The notes beneath the pieces are model-generated. The model was not told where the DNA came from. It searched no databases and saw only the letters and a list, made by a program, of their open reading frames with translations. From Halomonas elongata DSM 2581 (lineage in GTDB: Bacteria > Pseudomonadota > Gammaproteobacteria > Pseudomonadales > Halomonadaceae): 64,000 bases of DNA. The position numbers were made by a program, and so were the translations under genes. Each line of letters begins with the position of its first letter. The first letter of the stretch is position 1. The stretch is from contig NC_014532.2 in the NCBI RefSeq assembly GCF_000196875.2, positions 2,046,001 through 2,110,000 of the forward strand, in the 5' to 3' direction. Positions 17,540-26,711 of this stretch are shown here, piece after piece.

Positions 17540-18937
17540 TCAGGAAAGGCTGCGTGCATCGGGCGAGGCGCCAGCGCCGGTATCGGCGACGGTCGGCCGG
17601 GCCGGACGCGCCCGGCGCACCAACAGGGTCGCGGTGGCGATCGACGCCAGGGCGACCAGCGCATGGCCGCCCCACATGCCGAGCACCACGCCGCTGGCGC
17701 CGAACCGCTCGGCCCCCGCCAGCACGAAGGGCACCGTGCCCACCGAGGCGCGCAGCCAGGAGAAGAGGGTGATCCACCAGGCCCGGTCGAGGGTGATGAA
17801 CACCGAGACGGCGATGAAGTCGAGGCCGATCACCAGCCAGGCGCCGGCCCCGACACGGCACAGCGTCTCGAACAGTGCCCGGGCCGGCGCGGAGAGCACG
17901 AATGCCTCGGCCAGCGCTGGCGCCGCCACCAGCAGCACCGCCCAGACGACGAGGCCGTGCACCACGACCAGCCTGACCGCCGCCATCACCGAGGCCCGGC
18001 CCGGGCCCGGATCGTCCCCGAGCAGATGGCGCGAGAACACCGGCACCAGCGCGCTCGGCAGCGCGAAGTAGAGGCAGTAGGCGACCTGCAGCACCCGATC
18101 CATCAGCGCCATGCCGGCCATGGCGGACACGCCGAACGCGGCCAGCTGGCCCAGCATGAAGGTGATGGCGAGCGGCATGGCCAGGTTCCCCAGCGTGTAG
18201 GGCAGGCTGATGCGGACGATCCGGCGGGCGAACCCCGCCATGGCGCGCCGATGGAGCTTGAGGTGCAGCCGCATCGCCAGGCCGACGCGCCGCTTCACCA
18301 CCCACAGCCCCGCCGCGCCGCCGGCCGCGGCGGCCAGCAGCCCCGCCGTCCCGGCGCCCGGCAGCGCGAGATCCAGGCCGAGGATCAGCAGCGGGTCCAG
18401 CACGGCGAGCGTGCCGGCCGCCACCAGCAGCACGGCGAGCGCCCGGCGGCTGTCGCCCAGCGCCCGCAGCAGCTGCGCGCAGGCCTGGGTCAGCGCCATC
18501 GCCACCGACGACGCCAGCATCAGCCACAGGAAGGGCCGCGTCCCGCCGCCCGAGGCGGACGCGTCGCCCAGCCAGCCGACGATGGGATCGAGGAAGCGCC
18601 ACTCGACGAGCGCCACCGCCCCGGACACGCCCACCGCGACGACCAGCAGCTGCGCGGCCAGGGCCGGCACCAGCCGCGTGCCGCCGGCCTCGACGCGCCG
18701 GGTGATGACGCGCCCGCCGGCCACGACGATGCCCGTCACCACGATGGAATTGATGAACATCAGCGTCTTGGCCACGCCCACGGCGGCGAGCATCGCCTCG
18801 TCGTGGAGCCGCGACACATAGGTAAGCGTCAGGATGTCGGTAAGGAACAACGCCAGCAGGCTCAGCGCGCTGGTGATGGACATCTCGAGCACGTCGCGGC
18901 CGATCGAGGCTCGCAGCTCGGGGGGAGAATCGTTCAT
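17540..18937 (-). CDS. MATE-family efflux protein
   Basis: A 465-residue inner-membrane protein with about twelve hydrophobic segments in two bundles, as expected for multi-antimicrobial extrusion transporters, which exchange Na+ or H+ for organic cations. Recognisable are the first-helix segment ITSALSLLALFLTDILTLTYVSRL and LMLASSVAMALTQACAQLLRALGDS. The start MNDSPPELRAS was chosen because the upstream frame has low coding character. Codons are extremely G+C-rich. Likely operon with the following tetR; the substrate is unknown. Confidence 0.75.
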   Translation of the reverse strand: MNDSPPELRASIGRDVLEMSITSALSLLALFLTDILTLTYVSRLHDEAMLAAVGVAKTLMFINSIVVTGIVVAGGRVITRRVEAGGTRLVPALAAQLLVVAVGVSGAVALVEWRFLDPIVGWLGDASASGGGTRPFLWLMLASSVAMALTQACAQLLRALGDSRRALAVLLVAAGTLAVLDPLLILGLDLALPGAGTAGLLAAAAGGAAGLWVVKRRVGLAMRLHLKLHRRAMAGFARRIVRISLPYTLGNLAMPLAITFMLGQLAAFGVSAMAGMALMDRVLQVAYCLYFALPSALVPVFSRHLLGDDPGPGRASVMAAVRLVVVHGLVVWAVLLVAAPALAEAFVLSAPARALFETLCRVGAGAWLVIGLDFIAVSVFITLDRAWWITLFSWLRASVGTVPFVLAGAERFGASGVVLGMWGGHALVALASIATATLLVRRARPARPTVADTGAGASPDARSLS

Positions 18938-19076
18938 GCGCAGGCGGACACGAAAGGAGGAAGCCGGTCGGCGAGCCCGGACCGTCTGCGACGCCGCGCC
19001 GGGTCGCCGCGCGAGGGCGCGATGATAGCAAGTTTCGCCGCCGCGACGCACGGCACCCCGACGACGACACCCCATC

Positions 19077-19202
19077 CAGCCGGTCGAACAGGAGGCGGGG
19101 CTGGAAGAGACCCGACACTATCTGGCGCTTCGTGAGGACAAGGACGACGATGAAACACTGAACCGCTTCCGAGACTGGTTCCTGGCCCAGGTCCAGGACT
19201 GA
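19077..19202 (+). pseudogene. C-terminal stub of a LysR-family regulator
   Basis: In the frame ending with TGA at 19200-19202 about 41 codons read QPVEQEAGLEETRHYLALRE, then a charged link and NRFRDWFLAQVQD. This is the usual C-terminus of GcvA-like LysR proteins (last beta strand, then FRDWL helix). No start, helix-turn-helix or effector domain precedes it; the sequence to the left belongs to the high-G+C block. It is best read as what remains after loss of the 5' nine-tenths of the gene. Confidence 0.6.
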
Positions 19203-19241
19203 GACGCCACCCCATCACCGACGTCACGACATCCGGAAAGG

Positions 19242-19925
19242 TCAACGGGCCGCGTTCACACAGCGCCACGCGCTCGGCGTCTGCCCCTGCCAGCGCCGGA
19301 AGTGGCGGCTGAACTGGGCGCCGTCGGCGAAGCCGCACTGCAAGGCGACATCGGTGATCGAGGCATCGCTGGCGATCAGCAGCCGCTCGGCCTGCGCCAG
19401 CCGCTGCCGGGTGAGCCACTGCCAGGGCGTCAGGCCGGTGATCCCGGAGAGACTGCGGCGCAACTGCCGCTCGGAAAGATGCGCGGCTTCGGCCAGGGTG
19501 GCCAGGCTCCAGGGAGCGGCCAGGTCGGCCTCGACGACGCGAGTCAGCCGCGCCAGGTTGAAACGCGGCCCTGCCAGCAGCGGCGCGTCCGCCATCCGCG
19601 CCAGCAGGCCTTGATCGTTTCCACCCTGCACTTCCGCCACGGGAAGCTTCAGGAAGCGAATCCGCTCGAACAGCGCATCCAGGGCATCATCGCCCACTGC
19701 CATGTCCAGCACACGGCAGCGGTTGGCCGCCTCGATACCCAGATAATGGTGTGTGGCACCGGCGGGTATCACGCAGACGCTACCGGGCACCACGGCCGCC
19801 CCACGCCCTTCGACTTCCACGTCGACCCTGCCGGCCAGACCGACCAGCAACTGGTGGAAGCCATGGGTATCGCTGAGACACTCCAGCGGATAGGAGCGCT
19901 CCTCGCCACTTGCCACACCCACCAT
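19242..19925 (-). CDS. AraC-family regulator with cupin domain
   Basis: A 227-residue regulator. The N-terminal cupin-like domain (HGFHQLLVGLAGRVDVEVEG, VIPAGATHHYLG) would bind a small ligand; the C-terminal AraC domain has both helix-turn-helix motifs (LATLAEAAHLSERQLRRSLSG and ITDVALQCGFADGAQFSRHF) and the usual FRRWQGQTPSAWR end. It is transcribed toward the lysR stub. The target is not evident; a perfect inverted repeat at 19963-19982 just upstream could be its own operator. Confidence 0.85.
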   Translation of the reverse strand: MVGVASGEERSYPLECLSDTHGFHQLLVGLAGRVDVEVEGRGAAVVPGSVCVIPAGATHHYLGIEAANRCRVLDMAVGDDALDALFERIRFLKLPVAEVQGGNDQGLLARMADAPLLAGPRFNLARLTRVVEADLAAPWSLATLAEAAHLSERQLRRSLSGITGLTPWQWLTRQRLAQAERLLIASDASITDVALQCGFADGAQFSRHFRRWQGQTPSAWRCVNAAR

Positions 19926-19962
19926 ATCGGTCCCCCTGCCGGACAGCCATCGACGATGCCAG

Positions 19963-19982
19963 TATGCCGACGCGCCGGCATA
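19963..19982. promoter_or_regulatory. inverted repeat between araC-type gene and spo0M
   Basis: TATGCCG-ACGCGC-CGGCATA, a perfect 7-bp inverted repeat with a 6-bp centre, in the divergent promoter region. Candidate operator only. Confidence 0.3.
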
Positions 19983-20083
19983 TCGTCGACGCCGTCCGGC
20001 TCGTTATACTCGCACCACAGTATGTGACATATACGCCGCCCCGAAACCTTGCGGGACCCGGGACCATCACGAAGGAGAGAAGG

Positions 20084-20848
20084 ATGTTCGACAAACTCAT
20101 GGCCGCGGTGGGCATCGGCAACGCCCGCGTGGACACCATGCTCGACAGTGACACCGCCGAGGCGGGCGGCGTCCTCAAGGGCGAAATCCATATTCATGGC
20201 GGCGAAGTGAGTCAGGATCTGGATGCCCTGGTACTGGATCTGGCCAGCGAAGCCATCAAGGAAGTCGACGACAAGAAAGTTCATCTGCCGCACTCCTGGG
20301 CGACATTGCGCCTCTCGGAGGCGATGACCATCGAGCCCGGCGAGCATCGTACCCTGCCCTTCGAACTGCCCCTGCCGCTGCTCTCCCCGCTATCGGTGGG
20401 CCGACAACATCCCAAGACCTGGGTAGCCACCCGGGCGGATATCGCCATGGCGCTGGACCCCCGCGACAAGGATCCGCTGCGCATTCTGCCAGGCCCCGTG
20501 CAGCGCGCCGTCTTCGAGGCCATGGAACAACTCGGCTTGGCGATGATCTCCGCCCCGCTTGAGTTGTCACGCAAGAATCCCGCCACCGGCTGCCTTCAGG
20601 AATTCGAGTTCAAGCCCACCGCGGGGAGCCACTTCAAGCATCTGGACGAGGCGGAAATTGCCTTCCTGCCCCCGTCTCGCGGCGGCGAGGGGCTGGACCT
20701 GCTGATCCAGCGCGACACGCGTGCCACCGGGCTCGGTTCATTGCTCTCCGAGATGGCCGGGACCGACGAGCGTTTCACGCGCCTCCCCCTCGAGGGCAAT
20801 GAGACGACCGAAACGCTACGCCAAAAACTGGAGAGCGTCCTCACCTGA
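20084..20848 (+). CDS. Spo0M (sporulation-control arrestin-like) family protein
   Basis: A 254-residue cytoplasmic protein of the SpoOM family. MFDKLMAAVGIGNARVDTML and GVLKGEIHIHGGEVSQDLDAL are characteristic of the N-terminal arrestin-like beta-sandwich, followed by LPFELPLPLLSPLS. The family is widespread in non-sporulating bacteria, where its role is unclear. The start has a strong GAAGGAGAG site. It is convergent with the lactonase gene, with only 6 bp between stops. Confidence 0.85.
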   Translation: MFDKLMAAVGIGNARVDTMLDSDTAEAGGVLKGEIHIHGGEVSQDLDALVLDLASEAIKEVDDKKVHLPHSWATLRLSEAMTIEPGEHRTLPFELPLPLLSPLSVGRQHPKTWVATRADIAMALDPRDKDPLRILPGPVQRAVFEAMEQLGLAMISAPLELSRKNPATGCLQEFEFKPTAGSHFKHLDEAEIAFLPPSRGGEGLDLLIQRDTRATGLGSLLSEMAGTDERFTRLPLEGNETTETLRQKLESVLT

Positions 20849-20854
20849 CCTCGC

Positions 20855-21748
20855 TCATCGCCGGGTCAGACGGGGTTCCGCCAGACCCGGCGTTGCCACC
20901 TCGAGCGCCAGCAGGCTGCCCGCCAGCGGGTGTCGACGAAGCGCCTCTTCGTCCATGTCCTGGGTCGCGGTGGTGATATAGAGGGTTCGCAGATCGGCAC
21001 CGCCGAAGGCCACCATCGTCGGGTTCGGGCACGGCACGGGGTATTGCGCCACGAGTCGCCCCTCGGGATCGAAACGCGCCACCTGGCCGCCGCCGTACAG
21101 CGCACTCCAATAGTGGCCGTCGCGGTCCACCGCGGCGCCGTCGGGCACGCCGGGCAAGTCGTGTGCCGCCAGGTCGACCCAGACCTCGCCTACGCCGATC
21201 TCGCCGGTCGCGGCATCGAAAGCATGGCGCATTACCTGGCGCGACGGTGAATCCGTGTGGTACAGCCAGCGACCATCCGGGCTGAACGCCAGGCCATTGG
21301 AAATGCGCAGCTCGAGCTTGGTGGCGACCAGGCGCTCATCTTCGAGACGGTACAGGGAGGCACCTCCCGACTCGGGATTCAGGGTACCGACCCAGAAGCG
21401 CCCTGCCGGATCGCAACGCCCATCGTTGAAGCGGTTGCCCTGGTCGCGGCCCCATTCGGGGTTGGGCGTCCCCAGCTCCCGGCGCTCGCCGGACGGCAGC
21501 GCCAGGTGCGTCAAGCCGGGAGCGGTGGCCACCAGCAGCCCCTCTCCGGTCAGTGCCACGCAACCGATCGTATGCTCGAAATCGTGCCGCCGCGGCGCTT
21601 GCCGGGAATCCGGCGACCAGGCATAGACATGGCCGCGATTGATATCGACCCAGTACAACACTTGGTCCTCGGCGGACCAGACCGGGCTCTCGCCCAGGCT
21701 CATGTCGAGCTCGAAGGCGACGTCCACGACATTCACTGGCGTTGTCAT
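20855..21748 (-). CDS. SMP-30/gluconolactonase family sugar lactonase
   Basis: A 297-residue six-bladed beta-propeller of the SMP-30/LRE family. The metal-site motifs are present: LGESPVW (Glu), RFNDGRCDPAGRFWVGTL (Asn/Asp), ISNGLAFSPDG (Asn) and LPGVPDGAAVDRDGHYW (Asp). These enzymes hydrolyse aldonolactones. The arabinose transporter upstream and the oxidative pentose genes downstream make L-arabinono-1,4-lactone (perhaps also xylonolactone) the likely substrate. ATG at 21748 or 21760 are both possible. A terminator at 21828-21862 lies between araH and this gene, so it may have its own promoter. Confidence 0.85.
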   Translation of the reverse strand: MTTPVNVVDVAFELDMSLGESPVWSAEDQVLYWVDINRGHVYAWSPDSRQAPRRHDFEHTIGCVALTGEGLLVATAPGLTHLALPSGERRELGTPNPEWGRDQGNRFNDGRCDPAGRFWVGTLNPESGGASLYRLEDERLVATKLELRISNGLAFSPDGRWLYHTDSPSRQVMRHAFDAATGEIGVGEVWVDLAAHDLPGVPDGAAVDRDGHYWSALYGGGQVARFDPEGRLVAQYPVPCPNPTMVAFGGADLRTLYITTATQDMDEEALRRHPLAGSLLALEVATPGLAEPRLTRR

Positions 21749-21827
21749 CGTTCTATCCATTCATCTCACCAAAAGTGACGCGATTATCCTTGCTCGGCAG
21801 CGCACCATCCAGGCCGCCCCCGACGAC

Positions 21828-21862
21828 AAAAAACCACCCCGGCGTCATCAACGTCGGGGTGG
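21828..21862 (-). terminator. Rho-independent terminator after araH
   Basis: Read on the minus strand: an 11-bp stem CCACCCCGACG / CGCCGGGGTGG (one G-T pair) followed by TTTTTT. It ends the araFGH transcript. Confidence 0.8.
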
Positions 21863-21895
21863 GCACTTGATCCAGGAACCAGGCACTGTCCGAAA

Positions 21896-22909
21896 CTAGG
21901 CGCGGCTGCGTCTCGTCTGCTTCCAGCGATCAAACAGCACCGCCAGCAGCAGGATGGCGCCACGTACCAGATACTGATAGAAGGTCGGCACGTTGAGCAG
22001 CCCCATGGCGTTCTGCACGCAGCCCATGATCAGCACCCCGACCAGCACGCCGGTGATCGAGGCGATCCCGCCGGAAAGCGCCACGCCGCCGAGCACACAG
22101 GCCGAGATCACGGCCAGCTCCAGGCCCAGCGAGGTGTTGGGGTCACCCAGCCCCATGCGCGAGGTCAGCAGGACCCCGGCGATGCCCGCGACCACGCCTT
22201 GCAGCCCGAAGACGATGATCTTCAGGCGCCGCACGTTGACCCCCGCCAGCGCCGCGGCTTCGGCATTGCCGCCGGTGGCAAGCACGTTGCGGCCGAAGGA
22301 GGTCATGTTGAGCAGCACGCCGAAGACCACGAAGCAGCCGATCATGGTCCACACCGGCAGGGTGAGGCCGAGGAAGGAGGCGCTGCCAAGCTCGAAGAAG
22401 GCCGGCACGGTGATCATCACCGCATCGCCACCCGACGTGATGTAGGCCAGCCCACGCACGAACTCCATGGCCGCCAGGGTGGCGATCAACGAATTGATGC
22501 CGAAACGCGCCACCACGAAGCCGTTGAAGGCACCCACCGCACCGCCGGCGGCCACGCCGCCCAGCACACCGATCACCACGCTACCGGAGGCAGAGGTAAC
22601 CACGGCGGCCACCACCCCGGCGAAGGCCACGATCGAGGCAACCGACAGATCGACCTCGCCGAGTGCCAGCACCATCATCATGGTGGTGGAAATGGTACCG
22701 ATCAGGGTTACCGACAGCAGCAGCCCGACCATGTTGCGACCGGTCAGGAAGTCGGGAATCATCACCGACAGCCCGATGAACAGCAGCGCGAAGATGGCAA
22801 ACAGGCCCGAGGTGTCCAGCAGAGTGCGCAATGGCTTGGCCAGCCCCTGGCGTCCCTCGGGAAGGGGCGATTGGACACTATCGCCCTGGGCAGTCTTTTG
22901 GGTTGTCAT
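21896..22909 (-). CDS. araH: L-arabinose-type ABC permease AraH
   Basis: A 337-residue inner-membrane permease of the ribose/arabinose (CUT2) family with about eight to ten helices; GEVDLSVASIVAFAGVV and the loop GNAEAAALAGVNVRRLKIIVF are family signatures. It works as a homodimer with AraG and AraF. It is the last gene of araF-araG-araH; 36 bp separate it from araG. The stop codon abuts a fragment of the GGCACTGTCCGAAA repeat also found at 35.8 kb. Confidence 0.88.
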   Translation of the reverse strand: MTTQKTAQGDSVQSPLPEGRQGLAKPLRTLLDTSGLFAIFALLFIGLSVMIPDFLTGRNMVGLLLSVTLIGTISTTMMMVLALGEVDLSVASIVAFAGVVAAVVTSASGSVVIGVLGGVAAGGAVGAFNGFVVARFGINSLIATLAAMEFVRGLAYITSGGDAVMITVPAFFELGSASFLGLTLPVWTMIGCFVVFGVLLNMTSFGRNVLATGGNAEAAALAGVNVRRLKIIVFGLQGVVAGIAGVLLTSRMGLGDPNTSLGLELAVISACVLGGVALSGGIASITGVLVGVLIMGCVQNAMGLLNVPTFYQYLVRGAILLLAVLFDRWKQTRRSRA

Positions 22910-22945
22910 GGAAGTCTCTCTCCAGCGTTATTCTCGTCAAGGGCC

Positions 22946-24493
22946 TCAGGCCGGCAGCGCCAGGCCCAGCAAGCGTTCCGGCGTGGCCTCGTCACGGGGC
23001 ACGATGTCGACCAGCTCGCCGTCGCGCATCACACCGATGCGGTCACAGATGGCGCTGATCTCCGCCAGGTCGCTGGAGATCACCACCACGCCCTTGTTGT
23101 CCTCGGCCAGGTCGTACAACAGCGAGTAGATGTCGCGGCGGGCGCCGACATCGATACCGCGCGTCGGCTCGTCCATGACGAACAGTTCGATGCGTTCCGA
23201 TAGCCAGCGCCCCAGGATCACCTTCTGCTGGTTGCCGCCGGACAGGTTGCTGATGCGGGTACGCGGCCCCGGCGTCTTGATGCTGAGCCGAGAGATGTAA
23301 TCCTCGGTATTGGCCAACTCGCGACGCGGGTTGCGGAAGCCACCAAACCGCTTGAAGAAGCGCCGGCAACTGATGTTGAGGTTGTCGGTCACGCTGGCGA
23401 TGGGAAAGATGCCCTGGGACTTGCGGTCCTCGGGGCACATGGCGATGCCGGCGCGGATCGCCTCGCCCGGTGAAGCAAAACGCCGCGCTTGGCCGTCGAT
23501 TCTCACCTGCCCCTCGTCCGGCGATTCAACGCCGCACACCAGCCGCATCAACTCGCTGCGCCCCGCGCCGACCAACCCGAACAGGCCGAACACCTCACCT
23601 CGGTGCACCGTGAAGTTGATCGGCGCATTCACGCCCCGCCCCCGCAGGCTGTCGACCTCCATCAGGACATCGCCAGTGGCACGCGGCCGGTAACCATAGA
23701 CATCGTCGATGTCGCGACCGACCATCTCGCTGACCAGAGTGTCGTGATCGAGCTTCGCCATGCTCTCGTGGGTGCGGATATGCTTGCCATCGCGGAACAC
23801 CGTCACGGCATCGCACATCTCGAACACCTCTTCCATGCGATGCGTGACATAGAGCACGACCCGCCCCTCGTCGCGCAGCCGCTGGACGATGCGCTTGAGC
23901 TGCCGGGTCTCCTGCACCGAGAGGCTGCTGGTGGGCTCGTCGAAGGCGATCACCCGGGCATCGCGCAGCAACGCCCGACCGATCTCGATCATCTGCTGCT
24001 GACCGATGGACAGATCGCGCACCTTGGTGGCGGGATGCACAGAGGTCTCGCCCAACTCGGCGAGAATCTCCCGGGCACGTGCGTAGAGTCGGCGGCGATC
24101 GAGCATGCCGCGTCGTTCCGGCAACTGGCCGAGCAGCAGGTTCTCCGCCACCGAAAGGTTCGGCGACAGGGTCAACTCCTGGTAGATGATGGCGATGCCC
24201 TCGGCCAGTGCCTCGCGGGCATTGGCGAAGACATGCCGCTCTCCGTCCAGCCAGAGGGCACCCTCGCTGACCCGATTGACCCCGCTCAGCACCTTGAGCA
24301 GGGTCGACTTGCCGGCACCGTTCTCCCCCATCAGGGCGTGTACCTCGCCGGCCCGGGCAGAGAAGCTCACCCCGTCCAGCGCCTTGACCCCGGGAAACTC
24401 GACCGTCACGTTCTCCACGCTCAGGTAGGCGTCGGCGGCTCCGCCGACGTCCTCCTGCGCGACCGCCGCGGCACTGTCAGAGACCGAGCTCAT
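22946..24493 (-). CDS. araG: sugar ABC ATP-binding protein AraG (double ATPase)
   Basis: A 515-residue fusion of two ABC cassettes typical of CUT2 sugar importers. The first half has Walker [13 protein letters not shown] and signature [16 protein letters not shown]; the second has the degenerate [16 protein letters not shown], signature [15 protein letters not shown] and [14 protein letters not shown]. It energises import through AraH. The ATG at 24493 follows GGAGG by 8 nt and overlaps the araF end by 17 bp, so translation is coupled. Confidence 0.9.
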   Translation of the reverse strand: MSSVSDSAAAVAQEDVGGAADAYLSVENVTVEFPGVKALDGVSFSARAGEVHALMGENGAGKSTLLKVLSGVNRVSEGALWLDGERHVFANAREALAEGIAIIYQELTLSPNLSVAENLLLGQLPERRGMLDRRRLYARAREILAELGETSVHPATKVRDLSIGQQQMIEIGRALLRDARVIAFDEPTSSLSVQETRQLKRIVQRLRDEGRVVLYVTHRMEEVFEMCDAVTVFRDGKHIRTHESMAKLDHDTLVSEMVGRDIDDVYGYRPRATGDVLMEVDSLRGRGVNAPINFTVHRGEVFGLFGLVGAGRSELMRLVCGVESPDEGQVRIDGQARRFASPGEAIRAGIAMCPEDRKSQGIFPIASVTDNLNISCRRFFKRFGGFRNPRRELANTEDYISRLSIKTPGPRTRISNLSGGNQQKVILGRWLSERIELFVMDEPTRGIDVGARRDIYSLLYDLAEDNKGVVVISSDLAEISAICDRIGVMRDGELVDIVPRDEATPERLLGLALPA

Positions 24494-25463
24494 CGCGCAC
24501 CGCCTCCCAGTTGTCACGGGTCATCAGAGTGCCGGTGGTTTCGGTATTGGCCTTCGGCTTCTCACCCTCGGTGACCCAGGTGTAGAGGTTCTCCGCCGTC
24601 TGACGGCCATGCATGGTGGAGCTGACCGCCACGGTACCGTGGAAGCCGGTCGGCTTCTCCCGGGAAAATTCGGCAAAGGCCGCGCCGGAACCATTGATAC
24701 CGACCCCGATCACGTCCTCGGCGGTCAGGCCGTACTGCTCGGAAGCCCGCACGCCACCCAGTACGCTCTCCTCGTTGAGGGCGTAGATCACCCAATGCTC
24801 GTAATCGCCATTCTTGGAGAAGACCGGCGAAGCTGCCGAGAAAGCACTGGAGGTGTCGGTGTTCTGCTGGGGAGCATCCAGGATATTGTCTTCCTGGAAG
24901 CCACGCTCGAGCAGGGCCTTGGTGGCACCGTCGGTGCGTTCCTTGGCCGTGGGCAGTTCATAGTTGGTGATGCGCAACGCCGCGACCTCTTCGGGATCCC
25001 AGCCGCGGGCCTCCATCTCGTCGGCGATGGCATTGCCGACCTGCTGGCCGATCTTGTAGCCCGACATGCCGAGATGCGGCACCGACTCCATGGGCTCGCC
25101 ATCGGCCTTGACGAAACGATCGTCCACGGTCACCACCTTCATGCCGTATTGCTCGGCACGATTCATGATGGCCGGCCCCAAGCGTACGTCGGGCGGGCAA
25201 ATGACGAACCCCTGGGCCCCCTGCGAATTGAGATTGTCGATGGCGCTGAGCACCTCCTGGCCGTCTTCGCCGGCCAGCCTGACCACCTCGAAGCCTTTCT
25301 CTTCGCCCAGCCGGGTGGCGGCATCCTGTTCGTTGATGAACCAGGCCTGTTCGGGCTTCTTGACGATGAAGCCCAGCTTGACGTCGTCCTGAGCCTGCGT
25401 CAGTGGCGACAGGGCCAGGCAGACACCGAACGTGAGGGGAGCAAGGATGGGAAAACGGGACAT
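24477..25463 (-). CDS. araF: L-arabinose-binding periplasmic protein AraF
   Basis: A 328-residue periplasmic binding protein with a Sec signal ([18 protein letters not shown]). The mature start [21 protein letters not shown] matches the arabinose-binding family, with [19 protein letters not shown] and [15 protein letters not shown] following. Substrate choice (arabinose, possibly galactose) rests on similarity and on context. ATG at 25463 follows AAAGGAG; the frame extension to 25586 is not used. First gene of araFGH, preceded by the putative LysR site at 25577-25591. Confidence 0.9.
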   Translation of the reverse strand: MSRFPILAPLTFGVCLALSPLTQAQDDVKLGFIVKKPEQAWFINEQDAATRLGEEKGFEVVRLAGEDGQEVLSAIDNLNSQGAQGFVICPPDVRLGPAIMNRAEQYGMKVVTVDDRFVKADGEPMESVPHLGMSGYKIGQQVGNAIADEMEARGWDPEEVAALRITNYELPTAKERTDGATKALLERGFQEDNILDAPQQNTDTSSAFSAASPVFSKNGDYEHWVIYALNEESVLGGVRASEQYGLTAEDVIGVGINGSGAAFAEFSREKPTGFHGTVAVSSTMHGRQTAENLYTWVTEGEKPKANTETTGTLMTRDNWEAVRDELGL

Positions 25464-25576
25464 GGACGTCTCTCCTTTCGCCCTGGGAGGGCACTTGTTG
25501 TTGTAACGTGTCATGGAAGATGTCTCCGGCCTTATCATGCCTAGTGCCGGATGAGCCTCTACCCTATGCTGTCGCA

Positions 25577-25697
25577 ACATAACCATCCAATGCGCGTATA
25601 ATCAGCGTTTGATATCAACTTATATATCACTTTCGCGACAAGGGCCGGACCACCGCGGCCGGCAGCATCACGGGGCGGGCCCCGCTGCGACTAAAGT
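25577..25697. promoter_or_regulatory. araF upstream block shared with the abfA and lysR/galM promoters
   Basis: ACATAACCATCCAAT (25577-25591) and CGCTGCGACTAAAGT (25683-25697) are separated by the same 106 bp as in the abfA upstream block at 31.7 kb. GATATC at 25611 is also aligned with that block. TATCAC at 25625 occurs at the matching position before lysR (34839). The first motif is a candidate LysR operator; the second matches codons near the start of lysR (34903), so this block looks like an operator plus a lysR 5' stub. Confidence 0.5.
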
Positions 25698-25726
25698 GTG
25701 CCACCCAAGGCCAACGACGCATGCGA

Positions 25727-25760
25727 CGACGCCCCGGTAGAGGGCCCTACCGGGGCGTCG
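25727..25760. terminator. long hairpin after the ABC permease gene
   Basis: Perfect 13-bp stem CGACGCCCCGGTA / TACCGGGGCGTCG with an 8-nt loop, 48 bp past the end of the minus-strand permease gene. No T-tract; probably a terminator or transcript-end stabiliser. Confidence 0.6.
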
Positions 25761-25808
25761 ATGGCTGAGGGAGTGAAGATTTGCCTCCAGCGTCTTGCTG
25801 GACAGCGC

Positions 25809-26711
25809 CTACCCCTTGACGCCCGAGGAGATCATCACCGCCTCCGTCACCTTCTTCTGAAAGATCAGGTAGGCAATCGCGACAGGTGCCGCACCAAGCA
25901 GAGCCACTGCCATGACCCTTGCGTAGCTGACGCCAAATGTATCCCTGACCTGGGTGATACCCACCGGAATCGTCATCATGTCTTCCGAGGTGATGACGAG
26001 AAAAGGCCAGAAGAACTGGTTCCATGCCATGATGAAGGTGATGATTGCCAGCGCAGTGGTAATCCCCCAATTGAGTGGCAGATAGACCTTGAACAAAAGC
26101 GTGTATTCTCCCCCTCCATCGAGCAGCACCGCCTCACGCATCTCCTTGGGCACGGCATCGAAGAACTGCTTGTAGACGATGATGACGACCGGAACGATGA
26201 GCTGCGGCAGTATGATACCCGCCCAGGTGTTGACAAGCCCCATATCGTTCATCAGTACGAACTGGGTGACAACGAGTGCCTGGGTGGGAATCATGAAGCT
26301 GGCCATCACCACCCCATAGAGTATCCGACGGCCGGGAAAGCGCATCTGCGAAAGCGCGTAGGCACACATCATCCCCGAGATGAGTACCAGTACGGTGATG
26401 ATCAGTGAGGTCCCGATCGAGTTGACGTACCATGTCAGGATACTGGTATTGAAAATCGACTCGACATAAGCCGTCAGGTTGAACATGTCAGGCAGAATGC
26501 CGGCGTTCTCACTTACCACATGGTCTTCATCGCGAATCGATGTGACAAAGGCCCAATAAAGGGGAAAAATCCAGATCGCGGCACCAATCAGCGTAATCGC
26601 CAGAAGAATCTTGTTCTCGAGCCATCGTATACTCAGATTAGAACCCCACCTCTTGGACGTAGCCAGTGCCGTATCGGCACGTTCGCTGCCTTGCATCCTT
26701 TGCACATTCAT
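25809..26711 (-). CDS. carbohydrate ABC permease, MalG/UgpE type
   Basis: A 300-residue permease with six helices and the EAA motif around residue 195 (EMREAVLLDGGGEYTLLFKVYLP), which contacts the ATPase. It is of the CUT1 family that imports oligosaccharides or glycerol phosphate. It is last in the gene order abfA, ATPase, binding protein, permease, permease, and overlaps the preceding permease by 4 bp. Given the GH51 partner, short arabino-oligosaccharides are the probable cargo. Base composition is visibly lower in G+C than the flanking genes. Confidence 0.85.
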   Translation of the reverse strand: MNVQRMQGSERADTALATSKRWGSNLSIRWLENKILLAITLIGAAIWIFPLYWAFVTSIRDEDHVVSENAGILPDMFNLTAYVESIFNTSILTWYVNSIGTSLIITVLVLISGMMCAYALSQMRFPGRRILYGVVMASFMIPTQALVVTQFVLMNDMGLVNTWAGIILPQLIVPVVIIVYKQFFDAVPKEMREAVLLDGGGEYTLLFKVYLPLNWGITTALAIITFIMAWNQFFWPFLVITSEDMMTIPVGITQVRDTFGVSYARVMAVALLGAAPVAIAYLIFQKKVTEAVMISSGVKG

